The position numbers and the translations under genes are program-made. A stretch of 64,000 bases of DNA from Flavobacteriaceae bacterium bin25 (GTDB lineage Bacteria > Bacteroidota > Bacteroidia > Flavobacteriales > Flavobacteriaceae), in assembly GCA_002238525.1 (NCBI GenBank), contig MPMN01000007.1, forward strand, positions 1 to 64,000, read 5' to 3'. The notes under the pieces were generated by a model. It worked only from the letters and a program-made list of their open reading frames with translations, was not told the origin of the DNA and ran no database searches. Below, piece by piece: positions 28,505-39,627 of the stretch; positions within the stretch are counted from its first letter, which is position 1; the number at the start of each line of letters is the position of its first letter.

Positions 28505-30766
28505 TTATCCGCCGGCCCTCAAAAGATTTAATGCAGATCCTGATCGAAACCATTGAATTTGTTGGCTGTTGTAAGAATGTATGGCTTCGATAATCTCTTT
28601 GGAGTTGTCAGAATGGACAATCTCAATTTTCAGATTTTTATTGGGCGCTAATTGGTCTAAATCTAAAAAATTAAAGGTATCGTCTTCCTCAATCAAATCA
28701 TAATCCTCCGGATCGGAAAAAGTCAATGCAAGCACACCTTGTTTTTTCAAATTAGTTTCATGAATCCGGGCAAAAGATTTAACTAGAACAACCTTTACAC
28801 CTAGATGTCGAGGTTGCATCGCTGCATGCTCTCTCGAAGATCCTTCTCCATAATTGTGGTCTCCAACAACAATAGTTGAGATTCCAGATGCTTTATATGC
28901 TCTTTGTACCAATGGAACACCATCGTACTGGCCTGTGAGTTGATTTTTTACAAAATTGGTCTTGCCATTAAAAGCATTGACAGCCCCGATAAAGCTGTTA
29001 TTGGAAATATTGTCCAAATGGCCTCGGTACCTCAACCAAGGTCCAGCCATAGAGATATGATCGGTCGTGCATTTTCCAAAAGCCTTGATCAGCAATTTCA
29101 AACCAGTAAGATTCTTCCCATCCCAAGATTCAAATGGAGTTAGTCGCTGAATTCTATCAGATTTCTCGTTGATAATTACTTCAATACCAATGCCATCATT
29201 TGGAGGTTCAACATATCCATTGTCTTTTACGTCAAATCCAGTTGGAGGTAGTTCTAAACCTTCTGGCGGTTCCAATTTTACTTCTTTACCCTCTTGATTG
29301 ATGAGAGTATCAGTTATCGGATTAAAATCTAAACGTCCAGATAGAGCAATGGCTGTAACTATTTCCGGTGAAGTTACAAAGGCATGCGTATTGGGATTTC
29401 CGTCATTTCTTTTGGCGAAATTTCGGTTGAAGGAATGGATAATGGTGTTCTTTTCTTTTTTTGAGGCACCAGCTCTATCCCACTGTCCTATACAAGGACC
29501 ACATGCATTAGTAAAAATCTGCGCCCCTAATTCTTCAAAAGTCTTTAATAATCCATCTCTTTCAGCAGTATACCTTACCTGTTCGGAGCCAGGGTTTATG
29601 CCAAATTCACTTTTTGTAGTCAGCTTGTTTTCGACAGCTTGTTTGACTATTGATGCTGATCTTGATAAGTCTTCATAAGATGAGTTTGTACAAGACCCAA
29701 TCAGTCCCCATTCGACATCCATCGGCCATCCCTGTTCTCGGGCTTTTTGACCCATTTCATTTACTGGTGTAGCCAAATCAGGGGTAAAGGGACCATTGAT
29801 ATGAGGCATTAATTCATCTAAATTTATTTCAATCAATTGATCAAAATGACTTTCAGGATCGGCATAAGCTTCAGGATCGGCAGTCAGATGTTCCTTAACT
29901 TCCAAGGCCAAATCAGCGATCTGCTCTCTATCTGTAGCCCTTAAATAACGTTCCATTGAATCATCAAAACCAAAAGTGGAAGTAGTAGCTCCTACCTCAG
30001 CGCCCATATTGCATATGGTACCTTTGCCTGTACACGATAGTGATAGAGCACCATCACCGAAGTACTCAATGATTGCTCCAGTCCCCCCTTTTACGGTTAA
30101 TATACCTGCCACTTTTAATATGACATCTTTAGAGGATGACCAATTATTTAATTTTCCTGTCAGCTTTACTCCTATGAGCTTTGGGTATTTTAGTTCCCAT
30201 GGCATACCTGCCATCACATCTACGGCATCAGCTCCACCAACCCCGATGGCTAACATCCCAAGGCCACCTGCATTTACCGTGTGAGAATCAGTTCCTATCA
30301 TCATTCCTCCTGGGAAGGCATAGTTCTCCAAGATGACTTGATGGATAATTCCCGCACCTGGTTTCCAGAATCCTATCCCGTATTTGGAAGATACCGACTC
30401 CAGAAAATTAAATACTTCAGCACTTGCTGTATTGGCACTTCTTAGATCCTTTTCTGCACCCTCTTTGGCCAATATCAGATGATCACAATGAACCGTCGTG
30501 GGAACAAATGCTTTAGACTTTCCCGCTTGCATAAACTGAAGCAGAGCCATCTGAGCCGTAGCATCTTGAAGTGCTACCCTATCTGGAGTGAAATTCACAT
30601 AATCTTTTCCCCGTTTAAATATTGTGGAAGGACTACCATCCCAGAGATGCGTATAGAGAATCTTTTCCGATAAGGTCAGTGGTTTCTGAATTAGTTTTCG
30701 AGCAGCAGGAATCCGCTCTCCCATCTTGCGATAAACCGAGCGAATCATATCAATGTCAAAAGTCAT
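28505..30766 (-). CDS. acnA: Aconitate hydratase
   Basis: A 753-residue protein, the length of the mitochondrial-type aconitase common in Bacteroidota. It interconverts citrate and isocitrate in the TCA cycle in the cytoplasm. The 4Fe-4S ligands are visible as the Cys in [13 protein letters not shown] and the pair in [14 protein letters not shown]. Substrate-binding blocks include [13 protein letters not shown] and the swivel-domain loop [19 protein letters not shown]. The frame is intact. The gene is transcribed away from tuf and has a perfect -7 box just before its start. A 555-base gap to tuf (30767-31321) holds only the two promoters. Confidence 0.97.
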   Translation of the reverse strand: MTFDIDMIRSVYRKMGERIPAARKLIQKPLTLSEKILYTHLWDGSPSTIFKRGKDYVNFTPDRVALQDATAQMALLQFMQAGKSKAFVPTTVHCDHLILAKEGAEKDLRSANTASAEVFNFLESVSSKYGIGFWKPGAGIIHQVILENYAFPGGMMIGTDSHTVNAGGLGMLAIGVGGADAVDVMAGMPWELKYPKLIGVKLTGKLNNWSSSKDVILKVAGILTVKGGTGAIIEYFGDGALSLSCTGKGTICNMGAEVGATTSTFGFDDSMERYLRATDREQIADLALEVKEHLTADPEAYADPESHFDQLIEINLDELMPHINGPFTPDLATPVNEMGQKAREQGWPMDVEWGLIGSCTNSSYEDLSRSASIVKQAVENKLTTKSEFGINPGSEQVRYTAERDGLLKTFEELGAQIFTNACGPCIGQWDRAGASKKEKNTIIHSFNRNFAKRNDGNPNTHAFVTSPEIVTAIALSGRLDFNPITDTLINQEGKEVKLEPPEGLELPPTGFDVKDNGYVEPPNDGIGIEVIINEKSDRIQRLTPFESWDGKNLTGLKLLIKAFGKCTTDHISMAGPWLRYRGHLDNISNNSFIGAVNAFNGKTNFVKNQLTGQYDGVPLVQRAYKASGISTIVVGDHNYGEGSSREHAAMQPRHLGVKVVLVKSFARIHETNLKKQGVLALTFSDPEDYDLIEEDDTFNFLDLDQLAPNKNLKIEIVHSDNSKEIIEAIHSYNSQQIQWFRSGSALNLLRAGG

Positions 30767-30790
30767 GTATCAAGTAAACAAATTATGATT

Positions 30791-30798
30791 CAAATTTA
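30791..30798 (-). promoter_or_regulatory. Probable -7 box (TAAATTTG) of aconitase gene
   Basis: An exact TAnnTTTG match on the minus strand, 25 bases before the aconitase ATG. No strong -33 element is visible. Confidence 0.45.
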
Positions 30799-31280
30799 CG
30801 AAAATCATAGGTATTTAAGACCATGAAGGATTCAGATGTTACAACTGATTAGGAAAACAGTTCACTAAATGATTCCGATCAATTATTGTGTTGATACTTT
30901 TTTTCTAAAACCAAATACCAAATGAACAAATTCAAATCCAATAAACGATAAATAAACTCAGTTGATATAAAATCTCAGCAGATTAAAAAAACAACAAATC
31001 CGTCAATAGGAATTAAACCATAAAATTATAATTATGGGTCATCGAAAATTTGGTTTTATACCATAATATAGTTCTTTAAAAAATACTTAAGTAGATGAAA
31101 AACAAAGTTTTGTAAAGACAATTAGATGTCTTTTGGGAATAAGGAAACAATCAATCTACCAGGCAACCGAAAAGCTATTGGTGCCTAACAAAATTTGTAT
31201 TGGCATTCCTAAAATGCATCTGAATAATTTGGATGCAGAAAAAAAGTTGAATAGTGGGCAAAATAAAAAAAAATTAATTG

Positions 31281-31288
31281 TATATTTG
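31281..31288 (+). promoter_or_regulatory. Probable -7 box (TATATTTG) of the tuf operon
   Basis: An exact TAnnTTTG match followed by C, 34 bases before the tuf ATG and preceded by an A-rich stretch. Confidence 0.55.
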
Positions 31289-31321
31289 CAAACCTTAAAA
31301 ATAAAGGGTAAAAATCAGATT

Positions 31322-32509
31322 ATGGCTAAAGAAAAGTTTGACAGATCCAAACCCCATTTGAACATTGGGACCATTGGACACATTGATCATGGAAAAACTA
31401 CTTTAACAGCTGCAATTACTAAGGTTTTGGCAGATGCAGGGTTATCTGAAGCAAAGAGTTTTGATCAAATTGATAATGCTCCGGAAGAAAAAGAAAGGGG
31501 CATTACTATTAATACCTCTCATGTAGAGTATCAGACCGAGAATCGGCACTATGCACATGTGGATTGTCCCGGGCATGCCGATTATGTTAAAAACATGGTC
31601 ACCGGTGCAGCCCAAATGGACGGTGCAATACTCGTGGTTGCAGCAAATGACGGGCCGATGCCTCAAACCAGAGAACATATTCTTTTGGGAAGACAAGTAG
31701 GCGTACCCAGGATCGTAGTGTTCTTGAATAAGGTTGATATGGTTGATGATGAAGAATTGATAGAACTAGTGGATATGGAAGTCAGAGAACTCCTCACTTT
31801 TTACGAGTATGATGGAGACAATACTCCAGTTGTTCTGGGTTCAGCGCTAGGTGCCCTGAACGGAGAAGAAAATTGGGTTCAGTCTATTCGAGAACTAATG
31901 GATGCCGTGGATCAGTGGATTGAGCTTCCTGAACGTGACATTGAAAAGGATTTCTTGATGCCCGTTGAAGATGTATTTTCTATTACGGGTAGAGGAACGG
32001 TAGCTACAGGTAGAATTGAAACCGGAGTAGCAAATACTGGGGACCAAGTAGAGATTATCGGGATGAGTGCTGAAAAACTCAAATCGACCATTACCGGAGT
32101 TGAGATGTTCCGTAAGATTCTCGATCGCGGTGAAGCCGGAGATAATGTCGGAATTCTATTGAGAGGAATTGATAAAAATGAAATTAAAAGAGGGATGGTC
32201 ATCTGTAAACCTGGATCGATTACTCCTCATTCGAAATTTAAGGCCGAAGTCTATATTTTAACCAAAGAAGAAGGTGGACGCCACACTCCCTTTAGAGATA
32301 ACTATAGACCTCAGTTTTATGTCAGAACTACCGATGTAACTGGTACAATTTCCACTCCCGAAGGAGTACAATTGGTTTTGCCAGGAGATAACCTAACGGT
32401 TACCGTGGAGTTGATTCAACCCATTGCATTGAATGTAGGTTTACGGTTTGCCATAAGAGAAGGTGGCAGGACAGTTGGAGCAGGTCAATTAACTGAAATC
32501 CTTGACTAA
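31322..32509 (+). CDS. tuf: Elongation factor Tu
   Basis: The ATG at 31322 gives the standard N-terminus [20 protein letters not shown] and 395 residues; an upstream in-frame start at 31133 would add 63 unrelated residues across the promoter. GTPase motifs are G1 GHIDHGKT, G3 DCPGH and G4 NKVD, and the switch I region has [15 protein letters not shown]-Tu delivers aminoacyl-tRNA to the ribosome. It is followed by tRNA-Trp, secE and nusG, the usual order. Confidence 0.98.
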   Translation: MAKEKFDRSKPHLNIGTIGHIDHGKTTLTAAITKVLADAGLSEAKSFDQIDNAPEEKERGITINTSHVEYQTENRHYAHVDCPGHADYVKNMVTGAAQMDGAILVVAANDGPMPQTREHILLGRQVGVPRIVVFLNKVDMVDDEELIELVDMEVRELLTFYEYDGDNTPVVLGSALGALNGEENWVQSIRELMDAVDQWIELPERDIEKDFLMPVEDVFSITGRGTVATGRIETGVANTGDQVEIIGMSAEKLKSTITGVEMFRKILDRGEAGDNVGILLRGIDKNEIKRGMVICKPGSITPHSKFKAEVYILTKEEGGRHTPFRDNYRPQFYVRTTDVTGTISTPEGVQLVLPGDNLTVTVELIQPIALNVGLRFAIREGGRTVGAGQLTEILD

Positions 32510-32577
32510 TAATATAGTCTTGGATGACAGCTTATCTGAAGTGAATAATAAATGGTTTTGGTGGATTTAAGTCATAT

Positions 32578-32650
32578 ACGGGTTTAGCTCAGTTGGTAGA
32601 GCACTGGTCTCCAAAACCAGGTGTCGGGAGTTCGAGTCTCTCAACCCGTG
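32578..32650 (+). tRNA. tRNA-Trp (anticodon CCA)
   Basis: The acceptor stem ACGGGTT pairs with AACCCGT. The anticodon loop TCTCCAAAA presents CCA, and the T arm has GAGTTCGAGTCTC. The tuf-Trp-secE placement is common in bacteria. Confidence 0.97.
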
Positions 32651-32684
32651 CGGAAGGACATCAAATGTACAAAAGAATTGCTAG

Positions 32685-32870
32685 TTGATTGAATATATCA
32701 AAGATTCTTTTAAAGAATTGAGAAATAACGTCACTTGGACGCAATGGACAGAGTTGCAACGATTGGTTAGTATTGTTTTGGTGTTTTCTGTTTTGTTTTC
32801 TCTTGCGATCTGGGGGGCAGATACAGTGTTGTCTAGTGTTGTACAGTTTTATTTTGATATCATCGGATAG
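32685..32870 (+). CDS. secE: Preprotein translocase subunit SecE
   Basis: A 61-residue protein with one membrane segment (about 28-50, IVLVFSVLFSLAIWG), preceded by the conserved amphipathic helix (FKELRNNVTWTQWTELQR, with the Trp-Thr-Glu pattern of SecE). It stabilises SecY in the inner-membrane translocon. The only usable start is TTG at 32685: the codon just before it is TAG and there is no Met inside. It sits 34 bases after tRNA-Trp and 17 before nusG. Confidence 0.92.
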   Translation: MIEYIKDSFKELRNNVTWTQWTELQRLVSIVLVFSVLFSLAIWGADTVLSSVVQFYFDIIG

Positions 32871-32887
32871 TTTATCAACAATTGATT

Positions 32888-33445
32888 ATGATAGATACTC
32901 AAGATAAAAAGTGGTACGTTATTAGAGCCATAAGTGGTAAAGAGCTCAAGTTAAAATCAGAGATTATCAAAGATTTGGCTTATGAAAATTTGGATCAATT
33001 TATTGATGATATTCTGGTGCCTACAGAACGAGTAGTGCAGATTAGGAATGGGAAAAAGATCAGTAAAGAAAAGGTGTATTATCCCGGCTATGTATTGGTG
33101 AAATCTGGGGAGATAGAAAAAGTAGTTTCAGCCATTAAATCCATGAATAATGTCATTGGTTTTCTAAAGGAGTCTAAAACATCTGATGGAGCACCAGTAC
33201 CATTACGACCTATTGAAGTGAGTCGCTTGCTAGGAAAAGTAGATGAGCTGACAATGGCTACAGAAATGGTATCCATACCATTCAAACTAGGTCAGAGCGT
33301 AAAAGTCATTGACGGACCTTTTAATGGTTTTAATGGAACTATTGAAAAAATCAATGAAGAAAAACGTAAACTAGAAATCATGGTGAAAATTTTTGGACGG
33401 AAGACACCTCTTGAGTTGAGTTACCTACAGGTAGAAAAGATATAA
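32888..33445 (+). CDS. nusG: Transcription termination/antitermination factor NusG
   Basis: A 185-residue protein from ATG 32888 (a TTG two codons earlier is less likely). The N-terminal NGN domain begins KKWYVIRAISGKE and contains the YPGYVLV block. The C-terminal KOW motif reads GQSVKVIDGPFNGFNGTIEKI. It links RNA polymerase to Rho and the ribosome. It stands between secE and rplK as expected. Confidence 0.97.
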   Translation: MIDTQDKKWYVIRAISGKELKLKSEIIKDLAYENLDQFIDDILVPTERVVQIRNGKKISKEKVYYPGYVLVKSGEIEKVVSAIKSMNNVIGFLKESKTSDGAPVPLRPIEVSRLLGKVDELTMATEMVSIPFKLGQSVKVIDGPFNGFNGTIEKINEEKRKLEIMVKIFGRKTPLELSYLQVEKI

Positions 33446-33509
33446 AAGAGATTTAGTATCAATTGTTTTTAAACGAAACTAGAGCGGTAGATAATTAGTT
33501 GAATAAAAA

Positions 33510-33953
33510 ATGGCCAAAGAAGTAAGCAAAAAGGTTAAAATGAGGGTTCAGGGCGGCTCGGCAAATCCTGGACCACCGATTGGTCCTGCTCTTGGAGCTG
33601 CCGGTGTAAATATTATGGAATTTTGCCAGCAGTTCAATGCTCGAACTAAAGAACTAAGTGGTGAAAACCTAAGGGTTTATATGACAGTCTATACAGATAA
33701 ATCCTTTGATTTTGAGGTCAAGTCTTCACCGTCGGTAAATCAAATTTTGTCCGCAGTAAAAAAACAGAAGGGTTCAAGTGAGCCCAATAGGAATAAGGTT
33801 GGATCCCTATCATGGGACCAGGCTCAGGAAATCGCTGAAAAGAAAATGAAAGACCTCAATGCTTTTACCATAGAATCGGCAACCAAAATGGTGGCTGGAA
33901 CGGCAAGGTCTATGGGTATTAGAGTAACAGGTCAACCACCGATCAAGAAATAA
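33510..33953 (+). CDS. rplK: 50S ribosomal protein L11
   Basis: 147 residues with the L11 hallmarks [17 protein letters not shown] at the N-terminus and the C-terminal RNA-binding region ending [11 protein letters not shown]. It binds the GTPase-associated region of 23S rRNA. It lies 8 bases before rplA. Confidence 0.98.
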   Translation: MAKEVSKKVKMRVQGGSANPGPPIGPALGAAGVNIMEFCQQFNARTKELSGENLRVYMTVYTDKSFDFEVKSSPSVNQILSAVKKQKGSSEPNRNKVGSLSWDQAQEIAEKKMKDLNAFTIESATKMVAGTARSMGIRVTGQPPIKK

Positions 33954-33961
33954 TCTATTCT

Positions 33962-34651
33962 ATGGGTAAAACTTCGAAAAAGCATCGCAGAGCAACATCA
34001 AGTGTTGATAGAGAAAATCTCTATACCCTTCATGAAGCTTGTAAGTTGGTAAAAAAAATCAACTATACTTCTTTCAATGCAACAGTCGATTTGGCTTTAC
34101 GTCTAGGAGTGGACCCTCGAAAAGCTAATGAAATGGTCAGGGGTGTTGCTACTCTACCACATGGTACAGGTAAACAAGTCAGAATTTTGGCTTTGGTCAC
34201 TGCCGATAAAGAAAATGATGCTATTCAAGCTGGTGCCGATTATGTTGGCCTTGACGAATACCTTCAAAAAATCAAGGGTGGTTGGACAGATATAGATGTT
34301 ATTGTTGCCAATCCACCTGTTATGGGAAAACTAGGGCCACTCGGTCGTATTTTGGGACCAAGAGGCTTAATGCCAAACCCCAAAACAGGTACTGTAACCA
34401 TGAATATTAAACAGGCCATTATTGATATTAAAAAAGGAAAAATTGATTTTAAAGTAGATAAAACTGGAATTGTTCATGCAGCTATCGGAAAAGTCTCTTT
34501 TGATGAAAAAAAGATCTATGAGAACGCATACGAATTGATCAATACAGTGATAAAATTGAAACCATCAGGTTCCAAAGGAACTTATCTGAAAAGCCTCTAC
34601 ATGTCTAGCACTATGGGACCAGGAATACCAATTGAGCCGAGGTTGTCATAA
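33962..34651 (+). CDS. rplA: 50S ribosomal protein L1
   Basis: 229 residues. Conserved blocks are DLALRLGVDPRKANEMVRG and GPLGRILGPRGLMPNPKTGT, the L1 signature, with a TYLKSLYMSSTMGPG ending. L1 forms the L1 stalk. In other bacteria it also represses its own operon; no operator was identified here. Confidence 0.98.
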   Translation: MGKTSKKHRRATSSVDRENLYTLHEACKLVKKINYTSFNATVDLALRLGVDPRKANEMVRGVATLPHGTGKQVRILALVTADKENDAIQAGADYVGLDEYLQKIKGGWTDIDVIVANPPVMGKLGPLGRILGPRGLMPNPKTGTVTMNIKQAIIDIKKGKIDFKVDKTGIVHAAIGKVSFDEKKIYENAYELINTVIKLKPSGSKGTYLKSLYMSSTMGPGIPIEPRLS

Positions 34652-34683
34652 TCAATAACCAAATAGAATTTTTTGACCTTATA

Positions 34684-35205
34684 ATGACAAGAGCCCAAAA
34701 ACAAGAAGTTGTCGAAGAACTTACAGGAATTTTAGATCAAACAGACATATTGTACTTGGCTGATTTAGCAGGATTGTCAGCCAATCAAAACAATAATTTT
34801 AGAAGGCTATGTTTCCAAAATGACATCAAATTGAGAGTGGTGAAAAACACCATTTTAAATAGAGCGATGGAAACCTCTGCAAAAGACTTTGGCGAACTCA
34901 ATCAAGTGTTGAAAGGGAGTTCAACCATCATCTATGGTAATCAAGCCAACCAGCCTGCAAGATTAATTAAGTCTTTTCGGAAAAGGACGAAAATTCCGAG
35001 CTTAAAAGGGGCATATATACATCAAGCGGTATTTATAGGTGACGAGAAATTAGATGTATTAGAAAAATTAAAATCCAAAGAAGAGTTGCTAGCAGAAATA
35101 GTTTCTTTGTTACAAGCGCCTTTAAATAGCGTTATTTCGGGCTTGCAATCAGGAATGCAGAATTTGATGGGGGCACTCGAAACATTAGCCAATAAAGAAT
35201 CCTAA
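34684..35205 (+). CDS. rplJ: 50S ribosomal protein L10
   Basis: 173 residues. Start MTRAQKQEVVEELT and the RNA-binding block LRVVKNTILNRAME are typical of L10, and the C-terminal helix that carries L7/L12 dimers ends MGALETLANK. It lies 32 bases after rplA and 57 before rplL. Confidence 0.97.
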   Translation: MTRAQKQEVVEELTGILDQTDILYLADLAGLSANQNNNFRRLCFQNDIKLRVVKNTILNRAMETSAKDFGELNQVLKGSSTIIYGNQANQPARLIKSFRKRTKIPSLKGAYIHQAVFIGDEKLDVLEKLKSKEELLAEIVSLLQAPLNSVISGLQSGMQNLMGALETLANKES

Positions 35206-35262
35206 TTCTTCGATAATAAAAACCAATAAATAAATCTTAACAAAATAAAATAATTATTCATC

Positions 35263-35643
35263 ATGGCAGAAGTAAAAGAACTAGCTGAGCAATTGGTCAA
35301 CCTTTCGGTTAAAGAGGTCCAAGAACTTTCAGATTATTTAAAAAATGAATATGGTATTCAACCTGCGGTGGCTGCAGTAGCAGTGGCAGGTCCTGGTCAG
35401 GCAGAAGCAGATGCCGAACAAGAAAGTGTTCAAACTGAATTTGATGTGATTCTGACCGCTTCTGGTCCGGCCAAACTCAAAGTAGTTAAACTGATTAAAG
35501 AACTTACCGGTACAAATTTAAAAGATGCTAAAGGCCTTGTAGATACTGCACCAAGTCCAATCAAATCAGGGATTTCTAAAGAAGAAGCTGATTCATTGCT
35601 CCAAGCATTGAAAGAAGCCGGAGCAGAAGCCGAAATTAAGTAG
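35263..35643 (+). CDS. rplL: 50S ribosomal protein L7/L12
   Basis: 126 residues. An N-terminal dimerisation helix ([21 protein letters not shown]) is followed by an Ala/Gly hinge and the C-terminal domain [24 protein letters not shown], which recruits translation factors. It is the last ribosomal gene before rpoB; the 113-base gap to rpoB has no clear terminator. Confidence 0.98.
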   Translation: MAEVKELAEQLVNLSVKEVQELSDYLKNEYGIQPAVAAVAVAGPGQAEADAEQESVQTEFDVILTASGPAKLKVVKLIKELTGTNLKDAKGLVDTAPSPIKSGISKEEADSLLQALKEAGAEAEIK

Positions 35644-35756
35644 TATCCAAAAAGATTATATATCAATTGGATTTCTCGGTGTCAACAGATATCGAGGGTT
35701 TCCCTAATGTTTATCACAAAAACACCATCAATTTATGTTAATTAGATACACAGCAT

Positions 35757-38700
35757 ATGTCGGAAAATAATAACGAAAGGATTCAATTTTCAAGAGTGGA
35801 ACACATTCCTCAGTATCCTGATTTTTTGGATGTTCAACTCAAGTCTTTCAGAGATTTTTTTCAACTAGACGCTAAACCAGAAAATAGGGTAGAGGAAGGA
35901 CTATTTAAAACCTTTAAAGACAACTTTCCAATATCGGATTCACGAGGTCAGTCAGTCTTAGATTTTGAAGACTATTTTGTTGATCCACCTAGATTTGGAA
36001 TCAAAGAATGCATTGAAGGTGGGTTAACCTATTCGGTCATTTTAAAGGCTAGGCTCAAGCTGACTAGGGAGGAATCAGCTGATGGACCCAATTCTTTCAC
36101 TACTCAAGATGTGTATTTGGGTAAAATTCCTTACATGACACCTAGTGGAACTTTCGTCATTAATGGAGCCGAGAGAGTAGTGGTATCTCAATTACATCGA
36201 TCACCCGGAGTATTTTTTGGGCAATCTCTTCATACCAATGGAAAAGTTCTCTATTCGGCACGAGTTATCCCATTTAAAGGATCTTGGATAGAATTTGCTT
36301 CTGATGTCAATTCTGTGATGTACGCATATATAGACAGGAAGAAAAAAGTTCCTGTAACCACTTTGCTCAAAGCCATAGGATATGAAACAGACCACCATAT
36401 TTTCCAAGAATTTGACATAGCCGAAGAAGTAAAAGTATCCAAAGCTGGTCTTAAGAGAGTTTTGGGTCGAAAACTAGCTGCTCCAGTTTTGAAGAGGTGG
36501 ACTGAAGATTTTGTTGATGAAGATACCGCCGAAGTCATATCAATTTCCAGGAATGAAATTATTATCCCTCGAAATGAAACCATAGAAAAAGATAACATAG
36601 ATAAAATTATTGAAGTAGGAGAAAAAACAGTGTTATTACATAAAGAAGGAATCACAGATAACGACATTATTTTCAATACACTTGAGCGAGATCCTACCAA
36701 TACCCAAGTTGAAGCCCTTGAGTACATATATCGTCAGTTACGTAATGCTGATGCTCCAGATGAAGCTACAGCCAAAGATACGCTTAACAAACTGTTTTTT
36801 TCAAATCAGCGTTATAATCTGGGTGAAGTAGGGAGATTCAAAATGAATCAAAAATTGGAACTAGATATTGATCCCGATACATTGGTGTTGACCAATAAGG
36901 ACATTATTCAGATAATCAAAATTCTAATCGAATTGATTAACTCAAAGGCTGAGGTAGATGATATTGACCACCTTTCTAACCGAAGGGTACGAACAGTTGG
37001 TGAACAATTGTCCACTCAATTTGGAGTGGGGCTTTCAAGAATGGCTAGAACGATTAAAGAACGAATGAATGTAAGAGATAATGAAGAATTTACACCATCG
37101 GATCTGATTAATTCCAAAACGATTACCTCGGTGATCAATTCTTTTTTTGGTACTTCCCAATTGTCTCAGTTTATGGATCAGACTAACCCTCTTGCTGAAA
37201 TAACCCATAAAAGAAGATTGTCAGCACTCGGACCTGGGGGTTTATCAAGAGAACGAGCTGGATTTGAAGTGCGAGACATACACTATACTCATTATGGTCG
37301 AATATGTCCCATTGAATCTCCCGAGGGTCCTAATATTGGTTTGATTTCATCATTGAGTGTTTTTGCTAAAATCAACAAGCTCGGATTTATTGAAACTCCT
37401 TATCGAAAAGTATATGATGGAAAGGTTGATCTTGATACTATTCATTACCTGGCTGCAGACGAAGAAGAAAGTAGAAATATACCAAATGAGGAAAAAGGAT
37501 ATGCCGGCGAACGAAGACCTCTGAATTTTGGTCGAGCCAATGTTTCGCTAGATCAATATGGCGAGATTCTTCAGAATTCTGTGGAAGTTCGTAGACAAAC
37601 AGAATTTCCAGAAGTAAATCCCCAGGAGGTGGATTATCTGGAGGTAGCACCAAATCAAATTGCTTCTATTTCTACCTCTCTTATTCCTTTTATTGAGCAT
37701 GATGATGCCAACAGAGCTTTGATGGGTTCCAATATGATGCGTCAGGCTGTTCCTTTAATCAAGCCGGAAGCACCAGTTGTGGGTACCGGTTTAGAACGAA
37801 AAGTGGCTACGGACTCCAGGGTTTTGCTCAATGCTGAACGTGATGGTATCGTCCAATATGTGGATGCTAATAAGATAGTATTAAAATATGACTATCAGCC
37901 AGAAGAAGAATTAGTTGATTTTGATGGAAATATCAAAACTTATAACCTCACTAAATTCCAGAGAACCAATTATGGTTCTTGTATCAATTTGCGTTCTATC
38001 GTCAAAGAAGGAGATAAGGTTACAAAAGGTCAAGTATTGACGCAAGGTTACGCCACAGTAAATGGTGAACTCGCATTAGGAAGAAACCTTAAAGTAGCCT
38101 TTATGTCATGGAAGGGATACAATTTTGAAGATGCTATTGTTATTTCTGAAAGGGTAGTGCGGGATGATATTTTGACTTCAATTCATATAGATGAGTTGCA
38201 TTTAGATGTCAGGGATACAAAACTGGGTGCTGAGGAACTGACTAGAGATATTCCAAACGTTTCCGAGGAGGCTACAAAAGACTTGGATGAAAATGGATTG
38301 ATTCGGGTTGGTGTAGAAGTCAAGCCTGGGGATATTTTGATTGGAAAGATCACACCTAAGGGAGAATCAGACCCTACGCCTGAAGAAAAATTGCTTCGAG
38401 CGATCTTTGGAGAAAAAGCAGGAGATGTTAAAGATGCATCACTAAAAACACCGCCTTCAACTTATGGAACAGTAATTGACACCAAAGTATTTTCAAGATC
38501 GACAAAAGAAAAATGGTCAAGGGCAAAGCAAGATATTGAAAAGCTGAATGATAAATACGATCTACAGCAGGATGATTTGAGAGCTACTCTAATTAAAAAA
38601 TTGTCCAGTATTGTTAAGGGAAGAGTATCTCAAGGCATTCAAAATGAATATGGTGATGAAGATGAATCAATTCCAAAAGGAAAGAAAATTACCGGATCGG

Positions 38701-39605
38701 ATTTAGAGAGAATTAGTGATTATACCCATATTGAAGGGAAATGGACGCAAAGCAAAAAGACCAATCAATTGATTGACGATGTCTTGCATAATTACATAAT
38801 CAAGCATAAGGATATTGAGGGAGCTCGACGTAGAGAAGAAGATGCTATTCGGGTAGGAGATGAGCTTCAAAGTGGGGTGAAACAAAGGGCTAAGGTCTAT
38901 ATTGCCAAAAAAAGAAAATTAAAGGTTGGGGATAAAATGGCTGGGCGTCATGGTAACAAAGGAATTGTTGCCAGGATCGTTCGTTCTGAGGATATGCCCT
39001 TTTTGGAAGATGGAACTCCGGTAGATATAGTTTTGAATCCTTTAGGTGTTCCCTCTAGGATGAATTTGGGACAAATCTATGAAACTGTTTTAGGATGGGC
39101 AGGTCAGAAATTGGGACAAACATATGCAACCTCAATTTTTGATGGAGCAACGATGGATCAGGTTAATGAGTTAACTGACAAAGCAGAAATTCCCCGTCTC
39201 GGACATACTTATCTCTATGATGGGGGGACTGGGGAGCGTTTTGACCAAAAAGCCACCGTTGGAATTATCTATATGTTAAAATTAGGACACATGGTTGATG
39301 ATAAGTTGCATTCACGATCTATTGGTCCATATTCTCTCATAACCCAGCAACCTCTTGGAGGTAAAGCCCAATCTGGGGGCCAGCGTTTTGGTGAAATGGA
39401 GGTTTGGGCATTAGAAGCCTATGGAGCATCCAAAACTCTACAAGAAATCCTTACAGTAAAATCAGATGATGTTGTTGGAAGGGCAAAAACATACGAAGCC
39501 ATAACAAAGGGCGACACTTTACCTGAGCCAGGATTGCCCGAATCGTTCAATGTATTGATGCATGAGCTAAAGGGACTTGGGATCGACATAAGGTTGGAAG
39601 AATAA
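35757..39605 (+). CDS. rpoB: DNA-directed RNA polymerase subunit beta
   Basis: 1282 residues. Blocks include the rifampicin-region [31 protein letters not shown] (about residue 460-490), [22 protein letters not shown] and the C-terminal [23 protein letters not shown]. No frameshift is present. The gene is 22 bases before rpoC. The start is ATG 35757 with the N-terminus [11 protein letters not shown]. Confidence 0.99.
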   Translation: MSENNNERIQFSRVEHIPQYPDFLDVQLKSFRDFFQLDAKPENRVEEGLFKTFKDNFPISDSRGQSVLDFEDYFVDPPRFGIKECIEGGLTYSVILKARLKLTREESADGPNSFTTQDVYLGKIPYMTPSGTFVINGAERVVVSQLHRSPGVFFGQSLHTNGKVLYSARVIPFKGSWIEFASDVNSVMYAYIDRKKKVPVTTLLKAIGYETDHHIFQEFDIAEEVKVSKAGLKRVLGRKLAAPVLKRWTEDFVDEDTAEVISISRNEIIIPRNETIEKDNIDKIIEVGEKTVLLHKEGITDNDIIFNTLERDPTNTQVEALEYIYRQLRNADAPDEATAKDTLNKLFFSNQRYNLGEVGRFKMNQKLELDIDPDTLVLTNKDIIQIIKILIELINSKAEVDDIDHLSNRRVRTVGEQLSTQFGVGLSRMARTIKERMNVRDNEEFTPSDLINSKTITSVINSFFGTSQLSQFMDQTNPLAEITHKRRLSALGPGGLSRERAGFEVRDIHYTHYGRICPIESPEGPNIGLISSLSVFAKINKLGFIETPYRKVYDGKVDLDTIHYLAADEEESRNIPNEEKGYAGERRPLNFGRANVSLDQYGEILQNSVEVRRQTEFPEVNPQEVDYLEVAPNQIASISTSLIPFIEHDDANRALMGSNMMRQAVPLIKPEAPVVGTGLERKVATDSRVLLNAERDGIVQYVDANKIVLKYDYQPEEELVDFDGNIKTYNLTKFQRTNYGSCINLRSIVKEGDKVTKGQVLTQGYATVNGELALGRNLKVAFMSWKGYNFEDAIVISERVVRDDILTSIHIDELHLDVRDTKLGAEELTRDIPNVSEEATKDLDENGLIRVGVEVKPGDILIGKITPKGESDPTPEEKLLRAIFGEKAGDVKDASLKTPPSTYGTVIDTKVFSRSTKEKWSRAKQDIEKLNDKYDLQQDDLRATLIKKLSSIVKGRVSQGIQNEYGDEDESIPKGKKITGSDLERISDYTHIEGKWTQSKKTNQLIDDVLHNYIIKHKDIEGARRREEDAIRVGDELQSGVKQRAKVYIAKKRKLKVGDKMAGRHGNKGIVARIVRSEDMPFLEDGTPVDIVLNPLGVPSRMNLGQIYETVLGWAGQKLGQTYATSIFDGATMDQVNELTDKAEIPRLGHTYLYDGGTGERFDQKATVGIIYMLKLGHMVDDKLHSRSIGPYSLITQQPLGGKAQSGGQRFGEMEVWALEAYGASKTLQEILTVKSDDVVGRAKTYEAITKGDTLPEPGLPESFNVLMHELKGLGIDIRLEE

Positions 39606-39627
39606 ATAATTTAGGAAAACAATATCA

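Noticed and set aside
31133..31321. 63-residue N-terminal extension of EF-Tu
   Set aside because: The extension crosses the promoter box and no EF-Tu has such an extension; the standard MAKEKF start lies at 31322.
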